Assembly (NCBI RefSeq): GCF_039831995.1
Contig: NZ_JBDOIO010000004.1
Coordinates: forward strand, 1,054,001-1,118,000
Length of the DNA stretch: 64,000 bases
Direction: 5' to 3'
Source of the DNA: Paenibacillus pabuli
Lineage (GTDB): Bacteria > Bacillota > Bacilli > Paenibacillales > Paenibacillaceae
Position numbers and translations under genes: made by a program. Below are positions 19,225 to 28,056 of this stretch, in pieces; the first letter of the stretch is position 1; every line of letters begins with the position of its first letter. A model generated the notes under the pieces. That model did not search any database. It worked only from the letters and a program-made list of their open reading frames with translations, and was not told where the DNA came from.

Positions 19225-19301
19225 ATGTTTAAGATAAAGGTGTAAAAAACATTCGCTGTTTCCGATATACATTGAAGTACAAGGTTGATGTGACCGTATT
19301 G

Positions 19302-19413
19302 GAATCAGAACGTTGATTCTGCAATTGCAAATCGTACAAGTTGCCAGGCGGCAACTTGTTCACGGCCCTTTGGGTGGTACCCATGTGCTGCAAACCTTCT
19401 CGGTACGGGAAGG
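19302..19413 (+). other. Structured leader of divIVA
   Basis: Three stem-loops lie in a row: GAATCA/TGATTC (19302-19319), a perfect 10-bp ACAAGTTGCC/GGCAACTTGT stem with a 4-base loop (19336-19359), and CCTTCTC/GGGAAGG (19395-19413, loop GGTAC). The 5' arm of the third, ACCTTCT, is also complementary to the AGGAGGT ribosome site at 19424-19430, so two exclusive structures can be drawn. GGGTGGTACC at 19371-19380 resembles the T-box core but lacks the GCG end. Confidence 0.45.
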
Positions 19414-19436
19414 AACTTTAACAGGAGGTGGACAGC

Positions 19437-19946
19437 ATGCCATTAACGCCGCTGGACATACATAACAAGGAATTTTCCCGACGCTTGCGCGGGTATGACG
19501 AGGATGAAGTCAATGAGTTCCTGGATCAAGTCATCAAAGATTACGAAGGCGTCATTCGCGAGAACAAAGAGCTGAGCAATCAGTTGCTGTCCGTTCAGGA
19601 GAAACTTGATCATTTTGCCACAATTGAAGAGACGCTCAGCAAAACGATTATCATAGCGCAGGAAGCAGCCGACGATGTGAAGAACAATGCGAAGAAGGAA
19701 GCACAGCTCATTGTGAAGGAAGCAGAGAAAAATGCTGACCGGATCGTGAATGAGTCTTTGGCGAAGTCCCGCAAGATTGCTTTGGAAGTGGAAGAACTGA
19801 AAAAGCAGGCTTCCATCTACCGCGCCCGTTTCCGTACGCTTGTTGAAGCTCAGCTCGAACTGTTGTCTCAGGATGGATGGGAAGCACTGGAGAGCCGCGA
19901 ACAGGAAGTCCGTGACCGTGAACGGGAAATGAAGGAAATTTATTAG
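19437..19946 (+). CDS. divIVA: Polar/septal curvature-sensing protein DivIVA
   Basis: DivIVA marks negatively curved membrane at septa and poles and recruits Min, RacA and wall-synthesis factors. ATG 19437 with AGGAGGTG upstream gives 169 residues. The N-terminal lipid-binding domain is clear (MPLTPLDIHNKEFSRRLRGY, DEDEVNEFLDQVIKDYE), followed by long coiled coils (about residues 30-165) rich in K/E/A. The in-frame GTG at 19428 lies within the ribosome site. The ileS T-box leader begins about 45 bases downstream. Confidence 0.94.
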   Translation: MPLTPLDIHNKEFSRRLRGYDEDEVNEFLDQVIKDYEGVIRENKELSNQLLSVQEKLDHFATIEETLSKTIIIAQEAADDVKNNAKKEAQLIVKEAEKNADRIVNESLAKSRKIALEVEELKKQASIYRARFRTLVEAQLELLSQDGWEALESREQEVRDREREMKEIY

Positions 19947-19989
19947 TCTGCCTGCCCGGTTGACTTTTGCTTCTAAAGAGGCTATAACT

Positions 19990-20312
19990 ATATTCATAAT
20001 GAATAATGATTCCATGACGGGTTCAGTACGTTATGATCTCATCCCTCAGAGAGTTGGCGTTTTGGTGCAAGCCAATGGATGAGTTATAGCCGAATATCTC
20101 CCCGGAGAAGTGACGCTGAAGCGGCAATGAATGGCCGTGCGTAAGCGAAACCGTAAGCCGAACGTTATATCGGCACCCTGCTGTAGTGAAGCGGGGCATA
20201 AGTGCTGTTGATGACAAAGCATACCCATGTGATTGGATATGGTTTGTGATGAACAGAATTAGGGTGGTAACGCGAGCACAACCTCGTCCCTTTCCAGGGA
20301 TGGGGTTTTTTT
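19990..20312 (+). promoter_or_regulatory. T-box riboswitch (tRNA-Ile) of ileS
   Basis: All main T-box elements are visible. They are the stem I S-turn AGTA near 20025 with partner GAA at 20092-20094 region, the apical GGTG loop (20064-20067), and an ATC isoleucine specifier at 20096-20098 just after GAAT. The T-box core AGGGTGGTAACGCG follows at 20261-20274. The terminator CCTCGTCCCT/AGGGATGGGG ends in seven T (20282-20312). Uncharged tRNA-Ile should pair with the specifier and with TGGT in the core, favouring antitermination and ileS expression. Confidence 0.92.
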
Positions 20313-20377
20313 GTGTCCAAAAAAAGTAGCGATGAGAATTGTGGACGATCCACAATCCAATTATTGAAAGGAAGATC

Positions 20378-23300
20378 ATGATGCAAAGAGTGGATGTCAA
20401 GGAAAAAGCACGTGCTAGAGAATTACGCATGTTAAACAAGTGGAAAACGGAAAATACGTTTAAAAAATCGATTGAAAACCGTGAAGGCAAACCCAACTTC
20501 GTATTTTATGAAGGACCGCCGACTGCAAACGGCAAGCCGCATATCGGTCATGTTCTGGGACGGGTAATCAAGGATTTTGTAGGACGTTACAACACGATGA
20601 AAGGTTACCGGGTGGTTCGTAAAGCTGGCTGGGATACGCATGGTTTGCCTGTTGAGCTTGGTGTACAGAAGAAGCTTGGCATTTCCCATAAGTGGGAGAT
20701 CGAAGACTACGGCGTGGAGAAATTCATCAACGAATGTAAAGCGAGCGTATTTGAATACGAACAGCAATGGCGTGATCTGACAGAAGGCATTGCGTACTGG
20801 ACGGATATGGATAACCCGTACATCACACTGGACAACAATTACATCGAGAGTGTATGGAACATTCTGGCCACGATTCACGAAAAAGGCCTTCTTTACCGCG
20901 GGCATCGTGTGAGTCCGTACTGTCCATCTTGCCAGACTACCCTAAGTTCCCATGAAGTTGCACAAGGGTACAAGGATGTCAAAGACCTTAGCGCCACAGC
21001 CAAATTTAAGCTGGATGACAGCGGCGAATTTGTACTTGCATGGACGACTACGCCTTGGACACTGCCTTCTCACGTTGCACTTGCAGTTAATCCCGACATG
21101 GATTACTCCCGTGTACGTCAGGGCGATGAAGTATACATCATGGCAACTAATCTCGTGGAGAAAGTCATGAAGGACTCCAAAGGCGAGTATGAAGTCATCG
21201 GGGCACTGAAAGGCTCTGATTTGGTTGGTAAAACATATGATCCTCCATTTAACTACGTACAGGCTGAAAAATCCAATGTAATTCTGGGTGCAAGCTTTGT
21301 AACAGATGCAAGTGGTACAGGGATTGTACACATGGCTCCGGCACATGGTGAGGATGACTACCGCGTATGTCGTGAAAATGGCATCAGCTTTGTTAACATG
21401 GTGGACCTTGAAGGTAAGTTTGTGGCTCAGGTTACTGATTTTGCGGGACGTTTCGTGAAGGATTGCGATATTGATATCGTGAGATACCTGTCCGAGAAAG
21501 GGCGCTTGTTCAGCAAAGAAAAATATGAGCACAGTTACCCGTTCTGCTGGCGTTGTGATACTCCACTTCTTTACTATGCAATGGACAGCTGGTTTATCCA
21601 AACTACGGCGATCAAGGATCAGCTGATTGCCAATAACAGTGAAGTGGAATGGTACCCAGGCCACGTTCGTGAGGGACGCTTTGGTAAATTCCTGGAGGAT
21701 CTGGTGGATTGGAACATCAGCCGTGACCGCTACTGGGGTACACCGCTGAATATCTGGGTGTGTGAGGAGACCGGAGAACAGTTCGCTCCGCATAGCATCG
21801 CTGAGCTTCGTGCGCGTGCCGTAGGAGATGTACCAGAGAACCTGGAACTGCACAAACCATATGTAGACGAAGTCAAAGTACTCAGTTCCTGTGGCAAATA
21901 TGAAATGAAACGTACTCCGGAAGTGATCGATGTCTGGTTTGACAGTGGTTCCATGCCATTTGCCCAGCAGCACTATCCGTTTGAGAATAAAGAAACGTTC
22001 GAACAGCAATACCCGGCTGACATGATCTGTGAAGGGATTGACCAGACACGCGGCTGGTTCTACAGCTTGCTGGCGGTATCTACCCTGTTGACAGGCAAAG
22101 CACCTTACAAAGCGGTTATGGCTACAGGCCACGTACTTGATGAGAATGGACAAAAGATGTCGAAATCCAAAGGCAATGTTATTGATCCCTGGGAAGTCAT
22201 TGAAGAATACGGTACAGATGCGTTCCGTTGGGCATTGTTGTCTGACAGTGCACCGTGGAACAGCAAACGTTTCTCCAAAGGCATTGTAGGCGAAGCCAAA
22301 TCCAAAATGGTGGATACATTGGTTAACACACATGCATTCCTGACGTTGTATGCGACCATTGATGGATTTGATCCACAGGAACATCCGTTTAAACCATCAG
22401 CGCATAAGCTGGATCGCTGGATCCTGTCAAGACTGAACAGTCTGATCCTTGTTGTGGAAAAGGCGTTGTCCGTCAATGACTACTTGAATTCTTCCAAAGC
22501 GATCGAAGCCTTTGTCGATGAGTTGAGTAACTGGTACATCCGTCGTTCCCGTGACCGTTTCTGGGGCAGTGGATTGACCGAAGATAAACTGGATGCGTAT
22601 CGCACGCTTACAGAGGTGCTCGTGACTACAGCCAAGCTGGTTGCGCCGTTCACACCGATGCTTGCGGAGGATATCTATCTGAACCTGACAACAGGTGAAA
22701 GTGTTCATATGGAAGATTACCCGGCAGCGAACGAAGCGTTGATCGATCTGGATCTGGAACAAGACATGGAGACAGCTCGCCGAGTGGTCGAACTCGCTCG
22801 TAACGTGCGTAACGAAACAGGTATCAAGAATCGTCAGCCGCTGTCCGAGTTAATCGTATCGCTTGATAAAGGATTTGATCTGGCGAGCTATGAAGAGATC
22901 ATCAAGGATGAGATCAATGTCAAAGGTATTCGTACCGAGCATAACGATGCCGAATTCGTTGATTTCACATTGAAACTCAATTTGAAGGTAGCGGGTAAAA
23001 AATACGGCAAGAACGTAGGCTTCCTGCAGAATTTCTTCAAGGGCATGTCAGCGGATGAGACTCGCAAAGTGGTGACGGAGGGTGTGCTTAACGTGGTTTC
23101 TCCGGACGGAGAAGAACTGCAAGTGACAAGTGAAGAGCTGCTGGTGGAGAAACAAGCCAAATCCGGTTTTGCTTCGGCATCCGGATATGGTCTAACGGTT
23201 GCACTCAACACCGAAATCACAACTGCATTGGAACAGGAAGGTTGGGTACGTGAAGTTGTACGTTCCGTACAAGACACACGGAAGAAATTGGACCTGCCGA

Positions 23301-23479
23301 TCGAGAAGAGAGTACGTCTGACACTGGATGTCGATCCTGAGCTTCAGGCTGCAATCGAGGCTTTTGATGACGTACTCCGTGAGAATGTACTCGTTACCGA
23401 AGTCACATTTGGTACCCATGAAGGCATGGAACGCATTGAAGCTGGCGGTAAGGTAATGGGCGTTTATATCGAGGTGTAG
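20378..23479 (+). CDS. ileS: Isoleucyl-tRNA synthetase, long eukaryote-like type
   Basis: Charges tRNA-Ile. ATG 20378 (or 20381) follows AAAGGAAG and gives 1033 residues, longer than the ~920 of B. subtilis IleS. Class I signatures are PHIGHVLGRV (HIGH) near residue 50 and KMSKSKGN near residue 590, with the editing domain between (TTTPWTLPSHVAL). The N-terminus (KWKTENTFKKSIENREGKPN) and ISRDRYWGTPLNIW are those of the IleRS2/eukaryotic-like clade, whose members often resist mupirocin. The C-terminal anticodon-binding and extension domains fill the rest. Confidence 0.95.
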   Translation: MMQRVDVKEKARARELRMLNKWKTENTFKKSIENREGKPNFVFYEGPPTANGKPHIGHVLGRVIKDFVGRYNTMKGYRVVRKAGWDTHGLPVELGVQKKLGISHKWEIEDYGVEKFINECKASVFEYEQQWRDLTEGIAYWTDMDNPYITLDNNYIESVWNILATIHEKGLLYRGHRVSPYCPSCQTTLSSHEVAQGYKDVKDLSATAKFKLDDSGEFVLAWTTTPWTLPSHVALAVNPDMDYSRVRQGDEVYIMATNLVEKVMKDSKGEYEVIGALKGSDLVGKTYDPPFNYVQAEKSNVILGASFVTDASGTGIVHMAPAHGEDDYRVCRENGISFVNMVDLEGKFVAQVTDFAGRFVKDCDIDIVRYLSEKGRLFSKEKYEHSYPFCWRCDTPLLYYAMDSWFIQTTAIKDQLIANNSEVEWYPGHVREGRFGKFLEDLVDWNISRDRYWGTPLNIWVCEETGEQFAPHSIAELRARAVGDVPENLELHKPYVDEVKVLSSCGKYEMKRTPEVIDVWFDSGSMPFAQQHYPFENKETFEQQYPADMICEGIDQTRGWFYSLLAVSTLLTGKAPYKAVMATGHVLDENGQKMSKSKGNVIDPWEVIEEYGTDAFRWALLSDSAPWNSKRFSKGIVGEAKSKMVDTLVNTHAFLTLYATIDGFDPQEHPFKPSAHKLDRWILSRLNSLILVVEKALSVNDYLNSSKAIEAFVDELSNWYIRRSRDRFWGSGLTEDKLDAYRTLTEVLVTTAKLVAPFTPMLAEDIYLNLTTGESVHMEDYPAANEALIDLDLEQDMETARRVVELARNVRNETGIKNRQPLSELIVSLDKGFDLASYEEIIKDEINVKGIRTEHNDAEFVDFTLKLNLKVAGKKYGKNVGFLQNFFKGMSADETRKVVTEGVLNVVSPDGEELQVTSEELLVEKQAKSGFASASGYGLTVALNTEITTALEQEGWVREVVRSVQDTRKKLDLPIEKRVRLTLDVDPELQAAIEAFDDVLRENVLVTEVTFGTHEGMERIEAGGKVMGVYIEV

Positions 23480-23587
23480 CTCCATTTTCTTTCATTGAAG
23501 ATGGAATCGATGAACTCAAGTTACAATTGGATCTTGAATAAAATAGAGTATCTCTATTCCATTTCGGAAAGGATATAGAGTATAGAC

Positions 23588-23641
23588 AAACGAGCCTTAG
23601 ACTCAGGGAACAATCCCTGTATCTTGGCTCGTTTGGTTTTT
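23588..23641 (+). terminator. Rho-independent terminator after ileS
   Basis: AAACGAGCC (23588-23596) pairs with GGCTCGTTT (23626-23634). An inner CAGGGA/TCCCTG stem adds to the hairpin, and TTTTT follows at 23637-23641. Confidence 0.85.
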
Positions 23642-23707
23642 AGGCAAATGGGCAATGATTTCTATTGTGCAGTCACTCTATGGATACCAAAGGAACTGAG
23701 CGAACTC

Positions 23708-24058
23708 ATGAATGAAGACAAGCAGCCATCGTCCGCATCACAAGCGATATCTCCACAGGGCGATAAAGACAAAATTGAGGAACTCCATACCCTGACTAAC
23801 CGACTGGCTAACGAGCTTGAGCGTTCACGTATCGCACAGTATACGGAATTGCTGAATCGGCCGTGGAAACTGATTGGGCTTAACCTGTTATCAGGTGCAG
23901 CGCGAGGTGTGGGGATCGCCATCGGTTTTACATTTTTTGCGGCCACCATCATTTATGTGTTACAGGTGCTGGGAGCTCTCAATCTGCCGATCGTAGGAGA
24001 TTACATTGCAGACATCGTCCGTATCGTACAGCGTCAGCTTGAATTGAACACATATTAG
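23708..24058 (+). CDS. DUF5665-like small membrane protein
   Basis: 116 residues from ATG 23708 (AAGGAAC about 13 bases upstream). The frame is open back to 23624, but that part is the ileS terminator. A charged N-terminus (NEDKQPSSASQAISPQGDKD), a predicted helix (EELHTLTNRLANELERS), then a glycine-containing membrane region (LIGLNLLSGAARGVGIAIGF, TFFAATIIYVLQVLGAL) and an amphipathic C-terminal helix. This resembles the DUF5665 family common in spore-formers; function unknown. Confidence 0.7.
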   Translation: MNEDKQPSSASQAISPQGDKDKIEELHTLTNRLANELERSRIAQYTELLNRPWKLIGLNLLSGAARGVGIAIGFTFFAATIIYVLQVLGALNLPIVGDYIADIVRIVQRQLELNTY

Positions 24059-24078
24059 AGGCGGAGCATGTCTAATGT

Positions 24079-24822
24079 CTAGTACATGTCATATGGATCC
24101 GAATCGTTGTCAAGTTCGAGCAAGCCTTCACCTTCACGATTCTCCAAATACTGCCGGTATTGTCTGTTACGAACGATGGATACATCTTGACCGTAAATAT
24201 CGGTTGCTACAAAGCTCTCATAGGCTTCAACGCAGCCTTCAACCTCATCTGTAGCTTCAATGGCCATCACATCGTAACTGTCAATATCGCGGCCTTCAGC
24301 CATGGCTGGTGTATTTGATGTGCCCCAACTTTCAACGATCTGCCACGCATCTTCACCATCGAAGCCATTCTGATCATCGCGCTCATCGAGGCTCGTGCGT
24401 CCAAAGGCCGGAGCAAGAAACTCTTCTTCAACCGGACGATTATCGGAAACGACGGTTTCAGGCTGATGCTTTTTGCAATACTTGGTGTAGGGAACGGCTT
24501 GCATCCGCTCATAAGGAATGGGCTGCTGACAAACTGCGCAAGTTCCATAATGACCTTCTTCGATGGAATGCAGGGCAGAGTCGATGCGCTCCAATTGGAA
24601 TTCATCATGCTCCAAAAGGGAAATATCTTTCTCCCGATCATACATTTCGGTAGCTACATCACCGGGATGATTATCAATAGGAGATAATTCACCCGTCTGA
24701 AATCTCATTGAACCACTGAGGCCGTAATGGTCATTTTGCTCAAGCCGATGTTCAATACCACGTTTTTCAGCCAGCAATTGGGAACGTAAGGATTGGATTT
24801 GTTCTGAAGTAAGATGTGCCAT
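24079..24822 (-). CDS. DksA/TraR-type zinc-finger protein (YteA family)
   Basis: Minus strand, 247 residues from ATG 24822 with AAAGGGG upstream; an in-frame start at 24882 lacks a ribosome site. The N-terminal half is a coiled coil (LTSEQIQSLRSQLLAEKRG) with the DxxD-like DVATEMYDREKDISLLEHD segment. It is followed by the zinc finger CAVCQQPIPYERMQAVPYTK then YCKKH, in the DksA/TraR style but with His as the last ligand. The C-terminal 110 residues are acidic and specific to the YteA group. DksA relatives bind RNA polymerase; whether this one does is not shown. Confidence 0.82.
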   Translation of the reverse strand: MAHLTSEQIQSLRSQLLAEKRGIEHRLEQNDHYGLSGSMRFQTGELSPIDNHPGDVATEMYDREKDISLLEHDEFQLERIDSALHSIEEGHYGTCAVCQQPIPYERMQAVPYTKYCKKHQPETVVSDNRPVEEEFLAPAFGRTSLDERDDQNGFDGEDAWQIVESWGTSNTPAMAEGRDIDSYDVMAIEATDEVEGCVEAYESFVATDIYGQDVSIVRNRQYRQYLENREGEGLLELDNDSDPYDMY

Positions 24823-24948
24823 CGTTTTCCCCTTTCTGTCCGTCTGGAATCCGAATTTGGTCTCTGATCTAGCATGTGCCAATCAGGCCTTGATTACAGA
24901 AGGGAATTGTTATCGATTTTGCCATTAAGAAAGGGAAAATGCCTGTCG

Positions 24949-24978
24949 TGGACGACTTCCAAACAGCTGTGCTACAAT
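24949..24978 (+). promoter_or_regulatory. Probable sigma-A promoter of lspA
   Basis: TGGACG (24949-24954), an 18-base spacer and TACAAT (24973-24978) lie 63 bases before the lspA start. The -35 is imperfect. Confidence 0.45.
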
Positions 24979-25041
24979 GAACAAGTCTGGCGTAAAGCCT
25001 GGTATGGTTTGGAAAAGACAAGAACGGAGTGACGAACAAAC

Positions 25042-25536
25042 GTGGTGTATTATATCCTCGCTTTTATCGTATTTTTGGTGGATCAGGGAACAAAGTATTT
25101 AATTGCGACCCAAATGGAGCTTCGGGAAGAAATTCCGGTTATAGGCAATTTCTTTGTTATCACTTCACACCGCAACTCGGGCGCAGCTTTCGGTATTTTG
25201 CAGGACCAACGCTGGTTCTTTATCGTCGTTACGGTAATTGTGGTGATTGCCTTGATCTGGTACTTGCAAAAAGTAAAAAATTCCCCGCACAAATTGCTGC
25301 CTGTAGCACTTAGTCTGGTGCTTGGCGGGGCCATCGGGAATTTCCTCGATCGCGCTTTGACGGGTGAAGTTGTGGACTTTGTCCAGCTTAATTTTGGCAG
25401 TTACACGTTTCCGATCTTCAATGTTGCCGATTCAGCCATCTGTATCGGGGTTGCACTAATTATTGTGGAAACGTTTCTTGAGGGACGGCGCGAGAAGGCC
25501 GCCGCGAAGATTGAAGGGAATGAACATCATGAGTAA
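25042..25536 (+). CDS. lspA: Lipoprotein signal peptidase LspA
   Basis: Membrane aspartic protease that removes signal peptides from diacylglyceryl-prolipoproteins. 164 residues, four membrane segments, GTG start at 25042. Conserved motifs are DQGTKYL, NSGAAFGIL, GNFLDR with the first catalytic Asp, and FNVADS with the second. The stop overlaps the next gene (ATGAGTAA), so lspA and the pseudouridine synthase are coupled, as in Bacillus lspA-ylyB. Confidence 0.96.
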   Translation: MVYYILAFIVFLVDQGTKYLIATQMELREEIPVIGNFFVITSHRNSGAAFGILQDQRWFFIVVTVIVVIALIWYLQKVKNSPHKLLPVALSLVLGGAIGNFLDRALTGEVVDFVQLNFGSYTFPIFNVADSAICIGVALIIVETFLEGRREKAAAKIEGNEHHE

Positions 25537-26512
25537 AATGCACAATGAAGAACAAACTACTGGGGATATGTCTGCACAAGACGATGACCTGATGAATGAC
25601 AACGAACGATTGGAATGGACCGTTTCTGCTGAACATAAAAAGGAACGCATTGACAAATATATTACTGAAGCAATGGATGATGTCTCCCGCTCCCAGGTCC
25701 AACTATGGATCGGTGACGGTCTGGTTACCGTAAACGGAGCTGTCGTGAAGGCTAATGCCAAATTGGCCGAGGGTGATCTGATTGAACTTCAGATTCCTGA
25801 ACCGACCGCTGTCGAAATTATTGCCGAAGATATTCCGCTGGAAGTGGTATATGAGGACAGCGATGTCATCGTCATTAACAAACCGCGTGGTCTTGTGGTG
25901 CATCCGGCACCGGGACATACATCAGGTACACTTGTTAATGCGCTCATGTATCACTGCAAAGATCTTTCGGGCATTAATGGAGAGCTGCGGCCTGGAATCG
26001 TGCATCGGATCGATAAGGATACTTCAGGCCTGCTGATGGCTGCCAAAAACGATCGTGCTCACGCCTCGCTGGCTGCCCAGCTGAAGGATCACAGTGTAAA
26101 CCGGCGGTATATCGCACTTGTTCATGGTCATTTGAGTCATGATCAGGGAACAATCGATGCACCTATTGGACGCGATACCAATGATCGTAAAATGTATACC
26201 GTGACTGAACGTAACAGCAAACATGCTGTCACGCATTTTAATGTTACGGAAAGAATCAACGATTATACGTTGCTGGAACTCAAACTTGAGACAGGCCGAA
26301 CGCATCAGATACGTGTTCATCTGAAGTTTATTGGTCATCCGCTTGTAGGAGATCCGATCTATGGACGCAACAAGGGCATCAAAATGAATGGGCAGGCGCT
26401 GCACGCTGCGATTCTAGGTTTTGTTCATCCAACAACAGGGGAGTACCTGGAATTCACTGCTCCGCTGCCTCAAGACATGGAAGAGGTTCTTGCTTCACTG
26501 CGCAGCCGCTGA
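25529..26512 (+). CDS. rluD: RluD-family 23S rRNA pseudouridine synthase (YlyB)
   Basis: Converts specific uridines of 23S rRNA to pseudouridine. From ATG 25529 (GAAGGGA 9 bases upstream; start overlaps the lspA stop) it has 327 residues. An S4-like N-terminal RNA-binding domain (ERIDKYITEAMDDVSRSQVQ) precedes the synthase domain with VINKPRGLVVHPAPGH, the catalytic HRIDKDTSGLL and LETGRTHQIRVHL. The first 25 residues are acidic and poorly conserved, so the exact start is uncertain by a few codons. Confidence 0.92.
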   Translation: MSKMHNEEQTTGDMSAQDDDLMNDNERLEWTVSAEHKKERIDKYITEAMDDVSRSQVQLWIGDGLVTVNGAVVKANAKLAEGDLIELQIPEPTAVEIIAEDIPLEVVYEDSDVIVINKPRGLVVHPAPGHTSGTLVNALMYHCKDLSGINGELRPGIVHRIDKDTSGLLMAAKNDRAHASLAAQLKDHSVNRRYIALVHGHLSHDQGTIDAPIGRDTNDRKMYTVTERNSKHAVTHFNVTERINDYTLLELKLETGRTHQIRVHLKFIGHPLVGDPIYGRNKGIKMNGQALHAAILGFVHPTTGEYLEFTAPLPQDMEEVLASLRSR

Positions 26513-26615
26513 CCACTCGGGAAAGTACAAATGTTCAGATACTTTGTCCATGGCTAAACATGGGCAAATGCTTCATATTAGATTGTAGAAATTTGCGTCA
26601 AATGAGGAGATGAAC

Positions 26616-27875
26616 ATGAGTATGAGTATCGATAAATATCAAGAAACATACATTCAAACCAATTTTGCCGACCGTATTGGCGGCTCCAACTATGGTAAAG
26701 ACACCAACATCTATAAATTCGAGAAAATCAAACGCGCTAAAGCCTCGGCAAAGAAAGATTTTCCCAATGTTGAACTGATCGACCTTGGCGTAGGTGAGCC
26801 GGATGAGATGGCTGATGCAGGCATCGTAGCTGCTCTCTCACAAGAAGCTTCCAAACCGGAGAACCGCGGTTATGCCGATAACGGGATTCCTGAATTCAAG
26901 GAAGCAGCAGCCGCTTACCTGAAAAATGTATTTAACGTTGAAGGCATTGATCCGGCAACGGAAATTGTGCACTCCATCGGATCCAAGCCAGCATTGGCAA
27001 TGATGCCTTCGTGCTTCATTAATCCAGGTGATGTAACGATTATGACGGTTCCTGGCTATCCGGTTATGGGTACACACACCAAATATCTGGGCGGCGAAGT
27101 GTACAATATTCAGCTGACGAAGGAAAACAATTTCCTGCCTGATCTGACAACAATCCCTGAAGATATCGCAAAACGTGCAAAGTTGCTGTATCTGAACTAT
27201 CCAAACAACCCGACTGGTGCTGGTGCAACGGTTGAATTCTTCACAAAAGTGATTGAGTGGGCGAAAAAGTACAGCGTTGTTGTTGTACATGACGCTCCAT
27301 ATGCTGCGCTGACTTATGACGGCAATAAACCATTCAGCTTCCTGTCCGTACCTGGAGCGAAGGATGTTGGCGTAGAGCTGCACTCCTTGTCTAAGTCTTA
27401 CAACATGACAGGATGGAGAATTGGATTTGTTGCAGGGAATCCGCTCGTTGTTAAAGCTTTCAGTGATGTGAAGGACAACAACGATTCCGGTCAATTTATT
27501 GCGATTCAAAAGGCAGCTGCTTACGGTCTGAACCATCCGGAAATTACAGAGAAAATTGCAGAGAAATATTCCCGTCGTCATGACCTGCTGGTTGCTGCTC
27601 TGAACGAGCTTGGTTTCCAGGCTGAAAAACCGAAAGGTTCCTTCTTCCTGTACGTTGAAGCTCCAAAAGGTGTAGTGGGCGGACGTCGCTTCGAGTCCGG
27701 GGAAGACTTCTCCCAATTCCTGATTCGTGAAAAATTGATCTCTTCTGTACCTTGGGATGATGCGGGCAACTTCGTTCGTTTCTCCGTTACCTTTGAAGCC
27801 AAAGGGGAAGAGGAAGAGAAACGCGTTATTGCTGAAATTAAACGTCGTCTGAGCGACGTACAATTCGAATTCTAA
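26616..27875 (+). CDS. dapL: LL-diaminopimelate aminotransferase (DapL-like)
   Basis: A class I/II PLP aminotransferase of 419 residues. DapL converts tetrahydrodipicolinate directly to LL-diaminopimelate using glutamate. Typical features are GGSNYGKDTNIYKFEKIKRA near the N-terminus, LGVGEPDEMAD, the GYADNGIPEFKEAAAAYL segment, LNYPNNPTGAG, and the PLP lysine in SLSKSYNMTGWRIGF. ATG 26616 is preferred because GAGGAG ends 6 bases upstream. It stands alone, with its own terminator. Close relatives include other aminotransferases, so the substrate is inferred. Confidence 0.78.
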   Translation: MSMSIDKYQETYIQTNFADRIGGSNYGKDTNIYKFEKIKRAKASAKKDFPNVELIDLGVGEPDEMADAGIVAALSQEASKPENRGYADNGIPEFKEAAAAYLKNVFNVEGIDPATEIVHSIGSKPALAMMPSCFINPGDVTIMTVPGYPVMGTHTKYLGGEVYNIQLTKENNFLPDLTTIPEDIAKRAKLLYLNYPNNPTGAGATVEFFTKVIEWAKKYSVVVVHDAPYAALTYDGNKPFSFLSVPGAKDVGVELHSLSKSYNMTGWRIGFVAGNPLVVKAFSDVKDNNDSGQFIAIQKAAAYGLNHPEITEKIAEKYSRRHDLLVAALNELGFQAEKPKGSFFLYVEAPKGVVGGRRFESGEDFSQFLIREKLISSVPWDDAGNFVRFSVTFEAKGEEEEKRVIAEIKRRLSDVQFEF

Positions 27876-27910
27876 TGGAATTCACCAACACAAGTGAATG
27901 AAATAAAGCT

Positions 27911-27937
27911 AGAGACCGGAGACGGTCTCTTTTTTTA
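27911..27937 (+). terminator. Rho-independent terminator after dapL
   Basis: AGAGACC and GGTCTCT pair around GGAGAC and are followed by a run of T. Confidence 0.88.
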
Positions 27938-27971
27938 TGTTCATAAATTTAAAAAAATTCCGTTTTCTCCC

Positions 27972-28000
27972 TTTACAAAATTAACCAAACAACTTATGAT
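27972..28000 (+). promoter_or_regulatory. Probable sigma-A promoter of the UbiA-HAD-SMR operon
   Basis: TTTACA (27972-27977), a 17-base spacer and TATGAT (27995-28000), 57 bases before the first start codon. Confidence 0.6.
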
Positions 28001-28056
28001 TAGATCTTTACGTTATTTTTATAGACAGAAGTAGGTTTGGAAGGGGGTTATGGAAA

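Noticed and set aside
19371..19380. GGGTGGTACC as a second T-box riboswitch before divIVA
   Set aside because: The core lacks the final CGCG, there is no terminator after it, and the AGTA/GAA spacing upstream is too short for stem I. Kept only as part of an unusual leader.
20942..22384. 480-codon open frame on the minus strand
   Set aside because: It lies wholly inside ileS and has no ribosome site; it follows from the codon bias of the sense gene. The same holds for long minus-strand frames within murD (3345-4223), murA (7933-8709) and carB (39418-40263).
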